DNA from: Lumbricus rubellus
Lineage: Eukaryota; Annelida; Clitellata; Crassiclitellata; Lumbricidae
NCBI GenBank assembly: GCA_945859605.1
Contig: OX243825.1
Coordinates: 21,427,696-21,491,695 of the forward strand
Direction: 5' to 3'
DNA: 64,000 bases
Both the position numbers and the translations under genes were made by a program. The notes beneath the pieces were generated by a model. The model was not told the origin of the DNA, made no database searches, and saw only the letters and a list, made by a program, of their open reading frames with translations. Below are positions 54,447-64,000 of the stretch, piece by piece. Position 1 is the stretch's first letter; the number at the start of each line of letters is the position of its first letter.

Positions 54447-55306
54447 AACGTCGGTTGAGAATTATAAGGCTCTATGTCCAAAAAGTACTATTCCGAGATA
54501 TTGCAATTTGAAAGTTCAACAATCTAGCACTCAAACACTAATGAAAATATTGCAAATGTAAGTAAAGAATTTAGTTCATTAGTCAATTAAATAACATTGT
54601 ACATTAAAAAATTATGTGAATAAAACGTTAAAATATTTTAAAATAATTTTTTCAAGAAAGCCCCACGCCCCAAAATTGGACATAGAGCCTTATAATTCTC
54701 AATGCGAGGGCTGAACATTTTTTATTCCAGTTTGAAAGTTCAGCATTGAAGCACACAAACAATACTGAAAATATTACAAATTTAACTAACGGATTTAGTT
54801 CATTTGTCACTTAGCCTAAGTAACATTGTACATTGAAAAAAGTTGTGAATAAAACGTAAAAATATTTGTTATGAATTTTTTTTAAGAAAGCCCCATGCCC
54901 AAAAATTGGACATAGAGCCTTATGAAAGTTATGACACTCAATGTACAGAATGCGTGGGTCCAATTATTATTAATAGATTGAGATCACGTGACTTCTGTGC
55001 AGCGGTCTTATTTGCTGCATACCTAATTTATTCAAATCACGTGACTTGAACGCAGCGGTCTTATTTGCTGTTGGATATAGAGCCTTATAATTCTCAAAAA
55101 GATGAAAACTTTGCAGCGTAGACGTCTGTTGAAATGCATGGGACATAGAGCCTTTTAATTTAGTAAATATCTCTTTTACTATTGAAGATCCTGCTTAGAT
55201 TCTCACATGACATGATAGCCCTGAACAAGATCTACGTCATGGTACCAATAACTCAAAAATTTCAAAAAATGGACATAGAGCCTTATAATTCTTAACCGAC
55301 GAAAAG
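54447..55306. mobile_element. TIR element with internal GGACATAGAGCC repeats
   Basis: Ends GTCGGTT(G/A)AGAATTATAA followed by GGCTCTATGTCC, inverted. Inside, GGACATAGAGCCTTATAATT recurs at about 54678, 54909 and 55075 (GGATAT variant), and diverged at 55141. A block of about 200 bases (54500-54690) is duplicated at 54720-54920. No ORF. Confidence 0.72.
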
Positions 55307-57056
55307 TCAAGTGGCGGGAACTAGCTTACTCACAGGCGCTCAATCAAAAGAAAGTCGAGAGGCAGAGGTCAAGATCCCGAGGGTCAGGCGAGGAGTTAGA
55401 CAGACGGATATATGGTAGATGATGTTTAAAGTTGAAGCGGTGTGGGATGATGGGGAGGAGGCGGAGAGGAAGAATCAGAATATTATGATCTACGAAAAAT
55501 GAAAATTTCAATTTCGAGTGAATGTCCTGTGGGATAATTATGGCTAGAGGTGAGTTTTGGTGGGTTCGTATGATGGGTCAGATGTTTGTCGTAGTGCTGG
55601 CGAAAGTTTGTTCCAAATAGGCGGACCAGCTACGGCTCTATTATAGAGAAGAAACGATGTTAGTCGCTACTAGGTTATATATATATATACATCACCAGCG
55701 AGAAGAGAGGTTTGTTTTGTGCCACACAAGTGTTATGTGTAGATCATCATCAGAGTCCGAAGTGGACCAACGGATGACGCAATTGATGGAGATACAATTG
55801 ATGGAAATACAATTGATGGAAATACAATTGATGGAGATACAATTGATGGAAATGCGTGGGCGTTGGAAGATGCTTAACAATGAATGCGGCGGGGGAGAGG
55901 GAAGGAAGAAACGATCTCTGTGGCAGGAAGAGGATTTCGCGATGAGTCAATACGTAAGCTTGCATGTATAGCCAGCGAAAAAGAATTATTCCGCAGTTAA
56001 AAATAAGAGAATGAATGAGAGTGTGGCAAGTGGCAACTGGTGTTTTCGTTGCATGATCGTGAGTGGGTGGTGCAACGATAAAAAATGAAGTACGCAATTT
56101 CTGCAGGACTGGTAAACAGGCTGTTCTTACAGCTTGCCCATGCAACATAGGGCGTTTACTGTGGTCGGTCCCTCCTCCATTTTGGAGTGACCTTCCTCGA
56201 TTAAGCTTACTAAAGCTAAACTTACGACTCGTCTGTTCTCATCAATTTCTCCACCGACAACGAAACGCAACAAACAGATCAACAAGGCTCTAGTTCAGTC
56301 GAATAAAAGTCATTTCTTTTCCCAGATGTTTCCTGGCTGAGCGTGCCTCTGCGTAAGGTGATATAGCTTATATAGGCCTATAAATCTATGGATCTCAGGC
56401 TGGGAGTGCCTCTGAATATGTGTGAGGTCACTAAGGTGCCATATAAATTTATGGTTAGGGCCCACAATACGATAGGTTTGTCCTGTATCTCGATTAGCCG
56501 CAGAATGAATCTCGCTAGCCTATACGACCTACATTTGAAACCCGTCAAGTTTTGTGCTATACTATCATATTCATATTCTACTGCATGGTATGGTATAACG
56601 ATTTTATAAAGCACCAGGTCTATATAGGCCTATCACAGCAATCATGCAGAGGCACTACATGTAGGGAACAATACAGTAAAAGGCTACGACTAGTGCCTCC
56701 GTATAATTCAGCCTGGTTACAATCATAGATTGGCCAACTACACAGTTTTAGTCTTATGGTCATAAATATTAGGCTATTTCTGCACAGACCATCATTAAGC
56801 AGTGCCAATCCCAAGCCTGAACAAAGGGGGGATGGCGACTCTAATGATCTTTGTCATCACACAATGTCATTAAACTGATACAAGTAACAACCATAAAACG
56901 GAAGAGGACAATTTGAAAAACATATTTATTATGCTCATTTTCGTGTTCGACAACAAATATCCGATATGTCATAGAATTCATTAACGCTTTCGTCACAGAA
57001 ATTAACCTAACTCTAGGCCATAAATAGCTTATTATAGACCTTATACTAACATAATG
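55307..57056. other. No gene seen; short 15-bp tandem repeat
   Basis: 55790-55853 holds five units of AATTGATGGA(A/G)ATAC. The rest shows no coding signal. Confidence 0.5.
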
Positions 57057-57062
57057 TTTATT
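57057..57062 (-). terminator. Candidate poly(A) signal for the minus-strand gene ending at 57496
   Basis: TTTATT on the given strand reads AATAAA on the minus strand, about 430 bases past the stop. It is the only exact hexamer I noticed between the stop and here; unproven. Confidence 0.3.
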
Positions 57063-57495
57063 ATCTAATTTCAGTCGTTCACTCGCTCTAGAAACATCGA
57101 GCGTCAAAGAACTTCGTAGGCTTGATCCTTTTCGAACTTTAACATCGTGCATTGCAGAAGCGGAATTACATAATTCGAAAGATATGTAATGACGCTATAT
57201 AAATGTCCATAATGTTATGATAACACAAAGTAAGAACTTACATACACAAAATTTAATGGTGAAGTAAATGGTGACTGGCCGCTGAATTCGAACAAAAGTG
57301 AACAGATACTGAACGTGCGAAGAAATATTCAAATAAACAGGTAAATAGTAGAAAAATTAAATCTTACAACACTGAAATAAACTAACGAGACTGCCAAAAA
57401 ATGACATGTGTTCGCTGAAAACAACCAAATACAGATACATGTACTTCATGAAAAAAATACTTGAAACCAAAATGGCTGCCGAAACAAATTATCAA

Positions 57496-58583
57496 CTAAT
57501 ATGGCCGCCATACTGCTCCCGATTCGTCTAACTCTTGATTACGTCTACATCTCTCGTCTGAATATGCGTCTGACGCAACAGCCGACTGACCTTGACCCTG
57601 ACCTTGATCGTACGACCTGTGAGGGTCAAAGGTCAAGGGCATCATGGAGGGCGACTGGTAGAACGATGGGGTGTCGAGTGAGCAAGTCATGGTTTCCGGT
57701 GGACTGAGCAGACACAAGGAGGATACGGTCAGACCGGGCGTCGTCTGGATTCCCCAGGGGCTGAATATCGACGACCCATCGCCCCCCGGGTGGAGGGACG
57801 CCGCCTCCCCCGTCGATTGTCCTATAAACTCTCCGCCTCCGGAGTAACCAGACCCCGACGCCAGAGGGCTGAACGCACTTCCGCCGGAAACGGTGAACGC
57901 GTCTCCTCCTCCGACCAGCGGAAGTGTCCTGCGTCTTCGTTGTTCAAGGACAGCGATATCCGGAAGCGATCCGAAGACCGTCGTCCGGGACTCGGTGCAC
58001 GGATACGAGAAGTGTCTACTGACTGGACTGCCAGCGAGGTTCCTCGTGGAGGCAGCGGCGACTGCCTCAGGGTACGCCGGAAGCACCGGTTCGTGGTGCA
58101 TCCGCTCGAGGGGACTGGACTCCATCACGCTGCCCATGCTCCCCGAGTCCTGCAGCGGTGGAGGTGGTCGCATGTCCAGCCAGAAATCCGGAAGTGATCG
58201 TCCTTCCGCGGATGATGATCCCCGACGACAGAGTCCACCACTGTCGTCGTCACCGGAAGTCCCGTAATCCGGATGAACTGGATCATCCCACTGGGTGGCG
58301 GAACTACTTCCCTGGGAGGAACGGACGTCTACGAGTCCACTGCCGAGTCGAAGGAACTGGGTGGAAGAAGGGGTCGAGAGCTGCTGATGTGGAATGCGGT
58401 GAAGGACCTCAGAGGAACTGTGATAGGATGGCGGAAGTAGATGAGGGACTGGATCGGAGGATGCGTATCCGTATCCTTCCGAGGATGAAACCGTTTCCAC
58501 CGCCAAGGAACTGGTTATTCCACCGATTCTTAATTCTGTAGCATCTGGAAAAAGTCGTCCTCCATGCTGGAAATTAGTTCGTC
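57496..58583 (-). CDS. Terminal exon of the unrecognised gene
   Basis: About 361 codons plus TAG at 57496-57498. It opens with GRTNFQHGGRLFPDATELRI when joined to the upstream exon. The frame stays open from the acceptor, so a start inside this exon is not needed. Confidence 0.75.
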
Positions 58584-58943
58584 CTGAAGCAATAAATGAA
58601 AAGTGTTAGTCCAATCAAAGAAGTTTTCTCGTAAGCCTAAACTCCAAATTTATGAAGCGCTACTGTAAAGCTAAGCGAAGGGCTACAGCTTATTCATCAG
58701 CGTCGTACCTTGCGATTGTCCTTTTGAGGTGGAGCCTTGGAAATATCGGGTTAACGAATAAACTTGAATGCACTACATTGTACGACAAACACTTAGATCT
58801 ATTTATATTGTTGGTGGAAGACGTGTTGAAGAAAACCAATGATGCATGGTTGGATTGGTTGCATAATAGCTTATGGCATAACTTTACCACATGATGTTTT
58901 AACTCTGCACTCACCATGCATGCACTCCTTCGCGCTTTTTCAA

Positions 58944-58999
<56 letters not shown>

Positions 59000-61372
59000 C
59001 ATGAGTCCCTCCGCTCTGAAAAGAAGGGGTGCTCTTCTATAGTTCCGAACTGCATGCTACTATGAAAAATCACGACTTTTGCCGCGGATGTTCCAGTGGT
59101 TTGGACTGGGTTTCCCGGTTGCCACATGAGCTACTGTAGGCCCTATACATGTACGTCTGTTTCCTGGGGTTCTTACCGAAGTAATTTTTATTCAACTCAA
59201 AACTGTACTTTTTGCCGTGCTAGAGTCGGGAGCGCCTCTGAGTAGACCCTTGCGAACACTGTAGGCCTATACAATGTACATACGGCATATAATGCTAAAA
59301 ACGTGTACCGTGAATATGCAATGTTTTCATAGTTACTGAACTTTATTTGCGATGCAAAAGTTAGAAGGAAGGAACAGGTGTCCTGAATAAGTTTTTGATC
59401 CCGCTTCCGCCCATAACAGCCGGCACCTGGTGCAAGTTGTCAAGAAAACAGTCAACTTGCACCGTGCTGACCTTCGAGATTTTCTCTTTAGTGCTCATAA
59501 AAATTACGGAAATATAAAATATAGCTATTTACAGGTTACAATCTGGTTCGAGTTTGATGGAGTGCAGCGTAATTCTCTCATTCTCACTCTTTATATACAT
59601 ATACATTATATATATATACATGTTAACATGTATGTACATGTACGTTTATGCATATGTTTTTGTGTATTATAGACAAACACACATGTACATCGCTCAAAAT
59701 ACAATAGGTCTATGCACTAAAATTAATGATCTCTCTACATTTGCTGTTTGGGTATACAAAGCAGGATGCATCTGAGATATGTCAATCATTCAATCAATCA
59801 ATCAATCAGAATTTATAAAGCTCCCCTTCAAGATACCTAGGCCTACTCAGAGGCGCTCCCGTGGATATTCTCACAGCCGCGCATCCCCAAGGTTTCTCGC
59901 GTCCCCTCCACACTTCGGCGCATGTACTAATTCACCACCCATTCACCCCTGCACATACCCCTGCACCTACCCACCCATCCATCCTCTCTGCAAGACCTGA
60001 TGACGTGATGACTGCCTCGGTTTAGAAGCTGAAGTCCATCAAGAAGAATTCTGTTTACCGCTGAACGAGCAGAGTCAAGATTAGCACAAGGACGACTTTT
60101 AGGACAACATAAAAATGCGCACACGTGTCTATCCCCGTCATGTGCAAACGCTTGCAAGCCTTGCGTATATATATATATCTTCATTTTTCTCCTTCTCCTT
60201 CTCCCTCCCCTCCTCCTCCTCCTCCTTCTCCTCCTCCTCCCTCTGCTCCTCCTTCTTCCTCTGCTCCTCCTCCTTCTTCTCCTCCTCCTCCCTCTGTTCC
60301 TCCTCCTTCCTGTGCTCCTCCTCCTTCTTCTTCTCCTCCTCCCTCTGCTCCTCCTCCTTCCTCTGCTCCTCCTCCTTCCTCTGCTCCTCCTCCTTCCCTG
60401 CTCCTCCTCCTCCTCCTTCTCCTCCTCCCTCTGCTCCTCCTCCCTCTGCTCCTCCTCCTCCTGCTCCTCCTCTTTATTGAAATTTCTTCTCCGATCCTAC
60501 TTGTCCCCCTAGCTGCTTCAACTCGGGCGCGGTGGTGTAGTGGTGGCGTCGTAGCCTTGGAGCCGAAAAAGTTCCAGGTTCGAATCCACCTCGCCGCGTA
60601 AGGACCTTGGGCAAGTCCTTCACTCACAATTGCTCAGCGCTTCAGCGTGAAACTCCGATGCAGTGTCCGCTCTGCATTCGGGAGCGCCTCTGAGTAGTTG
60701 AGAGAGAGAGAAATTAAAAGGGCGCTATAACAAGTGCACATACAAACAAACCAGCAAACATACGCCTACACCATGTTGCTGTAATACGTCGAGCTTTCGA
60801 ACTTCGCAGTTGAAAAAGAAAAAATAGGACGACATAACTGTATAATATCTCTCGTCTGTTTAACATGTAGACCTTGGTTCAGTCATCGGCGTAAATAACA
60901 ATTCAATTAAGTCTCCTTCTGTCTTTACTTTTCTTCTATGACACCCTCCCTCGCTCCATCCTCTCATCCTCCATCCCTCCCTCACTCCATCCCTCGTTTC
61001 CGTCCTCCATCCATCCCTCCATCTCTCACCTAAAGTCCCCCTCCCTCCCTCCCTCCCTCCCTTCCTCCCCTTCGCTCTTCTTCATCCGCTTTCTGCGTGA
61101 TGTTTATGTTTTTGCTCTGTAACTCACTGGTTTTTTCTTTTTGCTCCCGTATACCTCTACATCTCTCTGTCTCTGTGTCTATATGTTTCTGTATCTGCGC
61201 ACATCCGCAGTTTCTGCATCTGTCTTCTCTACATCTTCACCCATCCGCATAAATTACAGTCCTATGCATTCTCTCCCACCCCTCTCTCTGTACGTATCCT
61301 CTGTCTCTATGAACCAATCTGTTTGTTTTTGTCTCTCTGTGCCTATCTGTCTCTGTCTCTGTTACTAATTCC

Positions 61373-61410
<38 letters not shown>

Positions 61411-61977
61411 GCTTCTTCCGCTTCCCTATGTATCCATCTATCTCTACGTTTCTCACTCGCAAAGTCAACGACCTGCAAACAATTAGGCTAAATCAGCTCA
61501 TTACGGGATAATAATAATTATTATCCTCTGATTGTGAGGCCACCTCGATCACCAGAAGTAGGCCTACTACGACTTACTTTCGACTATCGGTCACTAATCC
61601 TATAGTTACTTCTTGATCCCTTTCACATGGCGTCCAAACAGTTTGGCTCTATGAACTATGCGGTGTCGGGTTCCATATATCATTATGATAAATCCTTGTA
61701 TGATAGGTAATACCTTGTAGGATGGATCCGTGTGTCAATCGCCGCTCCAGTGGCTCTTCTGGTCTGCTGTAGAGCTCCGACATATGATGATGCTGTTGTT
61801 GTTGTTGTTGTTGTTGTTGTTGTCCTACAGTGCAGCTGAGACTTCGTGGTAAAGGTGGAAGAACCAGATCGTCCATGTTTCCAGTTAGATGTCTCGATTG
61901 GAATGCATGATCAGCTTCCATCGGAACATCAAGTGGTGGATGCAGCAGCAACAGTTGACTGTCATCTGTCTGCAACT
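57496..61977 (-). CDS. Unrecognised gene, last two exons (partial)
   Basis: I do not recognise this gene. CDS part: complement(57496..58583, 61714..61977). The upstream exon leaves one base at a donor CTACAAG|GTATT. The next exon begins after ATTGCTTCAG with two bases that complete a Gly codon and keep a single open frame of about 449 residues to a TAG. The encoded part is low-complexity: LLLLHPPLDVPM, an acidic patch, ten Gln then three His, and a long Ser/Pro/Gly-rich region with an RRRR patch and a GQGQGQ repeat. It ends SGAVWRPY. This looks like a disordered regulatory C-terminus such as that of a transcription factor or scaffold, but no domain proves it. The 5' exons should lie above 61977, probably outside the window. 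The final exon is GC-rich relative to its neighbourhood, which supports coding. Confidence 0.72.
60190..60478. repeat. Pyrimidine-rich (CCT/CTT)n minisatellite
   Basis: Almost purine-free on this strand for about 290 bases, with a 27-36 base higher-order unit around CTCCTCCTCCTTCCTCTG. Confidence 0.92.
60525..60746 (+). mobile_element. tRNA-derived SINE (family A), best full-length copy
   Basis: Head GCGCGGTGGTGTAGTGGTGG (A box TGGTGTAGTGG), B box GGTTCGAATCC, body CTTGGGCAAGTCCTTCACTC, CGGGAGCGCCTCTGAGTAG, tail GGGCGCTATAACAAGTGCAC then ACAAACAAA. Both internal pol III promoter boxes are intact, making this the reference copy in the window. In the intron of the minus-strand gene. Confidence 0.93.
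60930..61085. repeat. CCCT/CCAT-rich tract
   Basis: Low-complexity pyrimidine-rich sequence, with (CCCT)n near 61039-61062. Confidence 0.75.
61714..61977 (-). CDS. Penultimate exon of the unrecognised gene
   Basis: 87 codons with split codons at both edges. The acceptor is TTCTATTTTAG|AG. It contains a CAA/CAG glutamine tract (about 61791-61820) followed by CAT histidines. The exon is judged real because the frame is open, the borders are good and the phase fits the next exon. Confidence 0.68.
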
Positions 61978-62025
61978 CTAAAATAGAATCATCATTGAAT
62001 AATTATTATTAGCCATCTTTAGGTG

Positions 62026-62130
62026 GCAGTTTGACTGATTGACTGACTGACTGACTGAATGAATGAGTGATTGACTGACTGACTGACTGACTGACTGGCT
62101 GACTGACTGACTGAATGGCTTACCGACCGA
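62026..62130. repeat. (GACT)n microsatellite
   Basis: TGACTGACTGAC runs interrupted by GAATGAATGAGT; close upstream (minus strand) of exon 61714-61977. Confidence 0.9.
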
Positions 62131-62553
62131 CTGACCGTCTAATATTAGCCTAAGCCTACACCTACATGTCAATAGCAATCGGCCAATAATAGAAAACTCT
62201 CATCTAATCTTATCTTATTTAGGGTAATAAAAATGGTAATAATATTATTCGAATTCTTTCCGCATCAACAAAAAATTAAGTTTCTAAGTTTCGGTAACCA
62301 CTTTATTGGCAGGGAGACCTACTTAGTAAAACAAATTGTAGGGAAAAGAGAATTTCAATCGAATTAGGGTGATCAGAGGAGGCCAATTTAAATGCTGAGC
62401 CGTGAAGGTTGCAACTTGAAATGAAAAAAAAACAACAATGTACGCGAGCTATTATAGGCCTACAGTCAAAGGTACAGCTGCATTGAACACCGATTGCATC
62501 AATGCCAGTCTTTTGAGACGCTTTCCGGCATAAAAAGCTTAGCATTATGTAGG
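62131..62553. other. No gene seen
   Basis: AT-rich; probably intron of the minus-strand gene. Confidence 0.4.
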
Positions 62554-62772
62554 CTATGTGTGCACTTGTCATAGCGCCCCTTCAAGGTTGCTACTCAGAA
62601 GCGCTCCCGACTACAGCGCCGACACTGAATCGGAGTTTCACGCCGAAGCGCACGAGCAATTGCAAGTGAAGGACTTGTTCAAGGTTCCTACGAGGCGGAT
62701 TGAGGTGGATTCGAACCTGGAACCCTTCGGCTGCAAGGCAACGAAAATGCCCACTATGTAGGTTACACCATG
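62554..62772 (-). mobile_element. tRNA-derived SINE (family A), near full length
   Basis: Minus-strand copy: tail TGCACTTGTCATAGCGCCCC first, B-box complement GGATTCGAACC at about 62708, head ending CACTATGTAGGTTACACC. The A-box region carries an insertion. Confidence 0.85.
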
Positions 62773-63540
62773 AATTTTGATGCCATTATCAATTAAATAG
62801 AATTCTCGATTGTTTCTGTATCAGTGTTTCAGAATCCCGATGCTCGACCAGTCTAGTAATTTCTATCAAACCAGAGAGAGTTTGAATGGGAGCATGAGTC
62901 ACATTTACTTGACCACCAGACAAAAATCATGATTGACCTGCTAATCAATGTGCCATTAATCACATCACTGCCTGATTGACCGTCATTAAAACCAACTCAG
63001 GCGACAGTTGTAAGTGTGGCTTACGCATCTCTAAGGCCGCCCACGTGGGTGAACGGATGGACTATCCAGGACTAACACCCGGAAAGAATAGCAAACATGT
63101 AGAGCCCATAACAAATCAGGGTGTTGTTCGTACGACAGGGGAAAATGGATGCACGCATTGCAGATGATTAATGATCAACTGTGGAGAATGGCAGACGTGG
63201 ATGAAGTGTTTCATCAAGGACATTATTTCCTCCACGCATCAGACATGATCACCCAGACACACACGTTCACACGCAGAGCCTTCCCTCGTAGGTCTCCGTA
63301 TCATATTGCAGCAGATAATAGCCTGTGCCTACCCGTGGACCTCCATGGCCTGCCATAGCATCTTTATCTGCTGGCCTGTGGCGGTGGCTGCACTCGGATA
63401 CCATAATAAGCGGCACATTACGACCGACAGCTTTATGAATGAATGAGTCGATTAGTGATTCACGGGAAGACTTCCCTCTTGACTTGTGTTACTATCATTA
63501 TGACACACACACATTTGCACACCCACGCTCGACTACAACA
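62773..63540. other. No gene recognised
   Basis: 62990-63360 is less AT-rich than its surroundings and has 63- and 69-codon plus-strand frames, but no domain or splice structure supports a gene. Possibly an unrecognised repeat. Confidence 0.35.
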
Positions 63541-63568
63541 CGTATATATATATATATATATGTGTGTT

Positions 63569-63642
<74 letters not shown>
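63541..63642. repeat. (TA)n-(TG)n compound microsatellite
   Basis: TATATATA then a long TG run with two TTTG interruptions. Confidence 0.95.
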
Positions 63643-63907
63643 CGAATGTGCATGCTACTACTGCACTACAGCTAATGTGAATGTGTTGGTATAAATGTAA
63701 TTGTGAACACTGGCGTTGTTGAAAGGATCCAAGGTTCGAGAGGGAGGGGAGAGTGGCCTAAGGCGATGATGAGGCTATCGTATCATTAGGGGCCACCACG
63801 GGGGTCAATTTAAAACAAGTGGCTTTTGTAGCCCAGTTACACTTGACTGGGTCTGATAGGGATACGCGTGTGGGTGGCTTTACAGTTGAATAACTAAACT
63901 TAACTCT

Positions 63908-64000
63908 CTACCAGGGGCGCAACCAGAAAATTTCCCTGGGGGGTGCTCAGAATTATTATTGTAAGCGCCGATTGTGCGAAGTAGCGAGTGCCAAAGGAAC
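63908..64000. repeat. R1-like fragment at the window edge
   Basis: CCAGGGGCGCAACCAGAAAA followed by TCCCTGGGGGGTGCTCAG; cut by the window end. Confidence 0.4.

Larger units (their letters stand above)
58584..61713. other. Intron of the unrecognised minus-strand gene
   Basis: Contains an AT run (58947-58997), a family A SINE tail piece (59222-59250), CT-rich tracts and a full SINE. Donor and acceptor are GT-AG on the minus strand. Confidence 0.6.

Noticed and set aside
58537..58583. Alternative frame DELISSMEDDFFQMLQN ending in a stop
   Set aside because: Attractive peptide, but the frame needed in the upstream exon meets a TGA and the phase does not fit.
60525..60600. tRNA gene
   Set aside because: A and B boxes are present but the cloverleaf is incomplete and the sequence continues into the SINE body and tail.
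60125..60627. 158- and 148-codon Ser/Pro and Gly/Glu-rich ORFs
   Set aside because: Overlap on both strands of a (CCT)n minisatellite, partly running into a SINE.
61880..61977. Hypoxia-inducible-factor degradation motif (LxxLxP then PM and D)
   Set aside because: LLLLHPPLDVPMEADHAF loosely resembles it, but the spacing differs and no bHLH-PAS exons are in the window.
62976..63358. Possible two-ORF plus-strand gene
   Set aside because: Short frames without recognisable domains; kept only as an unexplained stretch.

Overview
This window is nuclear DNA from a metazoan. It has intron-split genes with GT-AG junctions, very long introns, abundant microsatellites, tRNA-derived SINEs, LINE 3' ends and many terminal-inverted-repeat (TIR) elements. 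Two split genes could be reassembled exon by exon with matching phases and resemble vertebrate proteins. The palindrome TAGGCCTA recurs constantly in the flanks. I read this as a marine invertebrate, perhaps an echinoderm or another invertebrate deuterostome; the taxon is inference, not demonstrated.

Layout. (1) 1-5311: repeat-rich sequence without genes, probably including the 3' UTR of the next gene. (2) 5312-12850, minus strand: pyroglutamyl-peptidase I (pgpep1), four coding exons, 220 residues, complete Glu-Cys-His triad. Its introns hold tRNA-derived SINEs, a perfect 161-bp inverted repeat around a hAT-like element, a deleted mariner and a large G-rich fold-back. (3) 12851-22210: intergenic region between head-to-head genes, full of small TIR elements, a LINE fragment, a hAT-like element and a P-element/THAP9-type transposase remnant. 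(4) 22211-32126, plus strand: CDK8, the Mediator kinase, 13 coding exons, 453 residues. (5) 32127-45565: probable CDK8 3' UTR, then intergenic repeats. (6) 45566-46375, minus: 5'-truncated CR1/Jockey-like LINE. (7) 46727-48187, plus: uninterrupted TRIM-type RING/B-box/coiled-coil gene, 486 residues, no recognised C-terminal domain. (8) 48188-57495: repeats and microsatellites, no gene seen. (9) 57496-61977, minus: the last two exons of an unrecognised gene encoding a low-complexity Ser/Gly/Pro/Gln-rich C-terminal region; its 5' part should lie at higher coordinates. (10) 61978-64000: probable intron or upstream sequence of that gene.

The genes are not an operon and no shared pathway links them. 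Pgpep1 is a cytosolic peptidase, CDK8 a nuclear transcriptional kinase, the TRIM protein a likely ubiquitin ligase. The most unusual content is in the repeats: a family of 71-bp TTAA-ended miniature elements (one copy seemingly expanded into a 0.9-kb fold-back), TIR elements whose core is CCCTAA-like sequence, a perfect inverted repeat flanking a hAT-like element, and a TGATCA-rich fold-back element. No CRISPR array, bacterial-type defence island or viral genome was seen.
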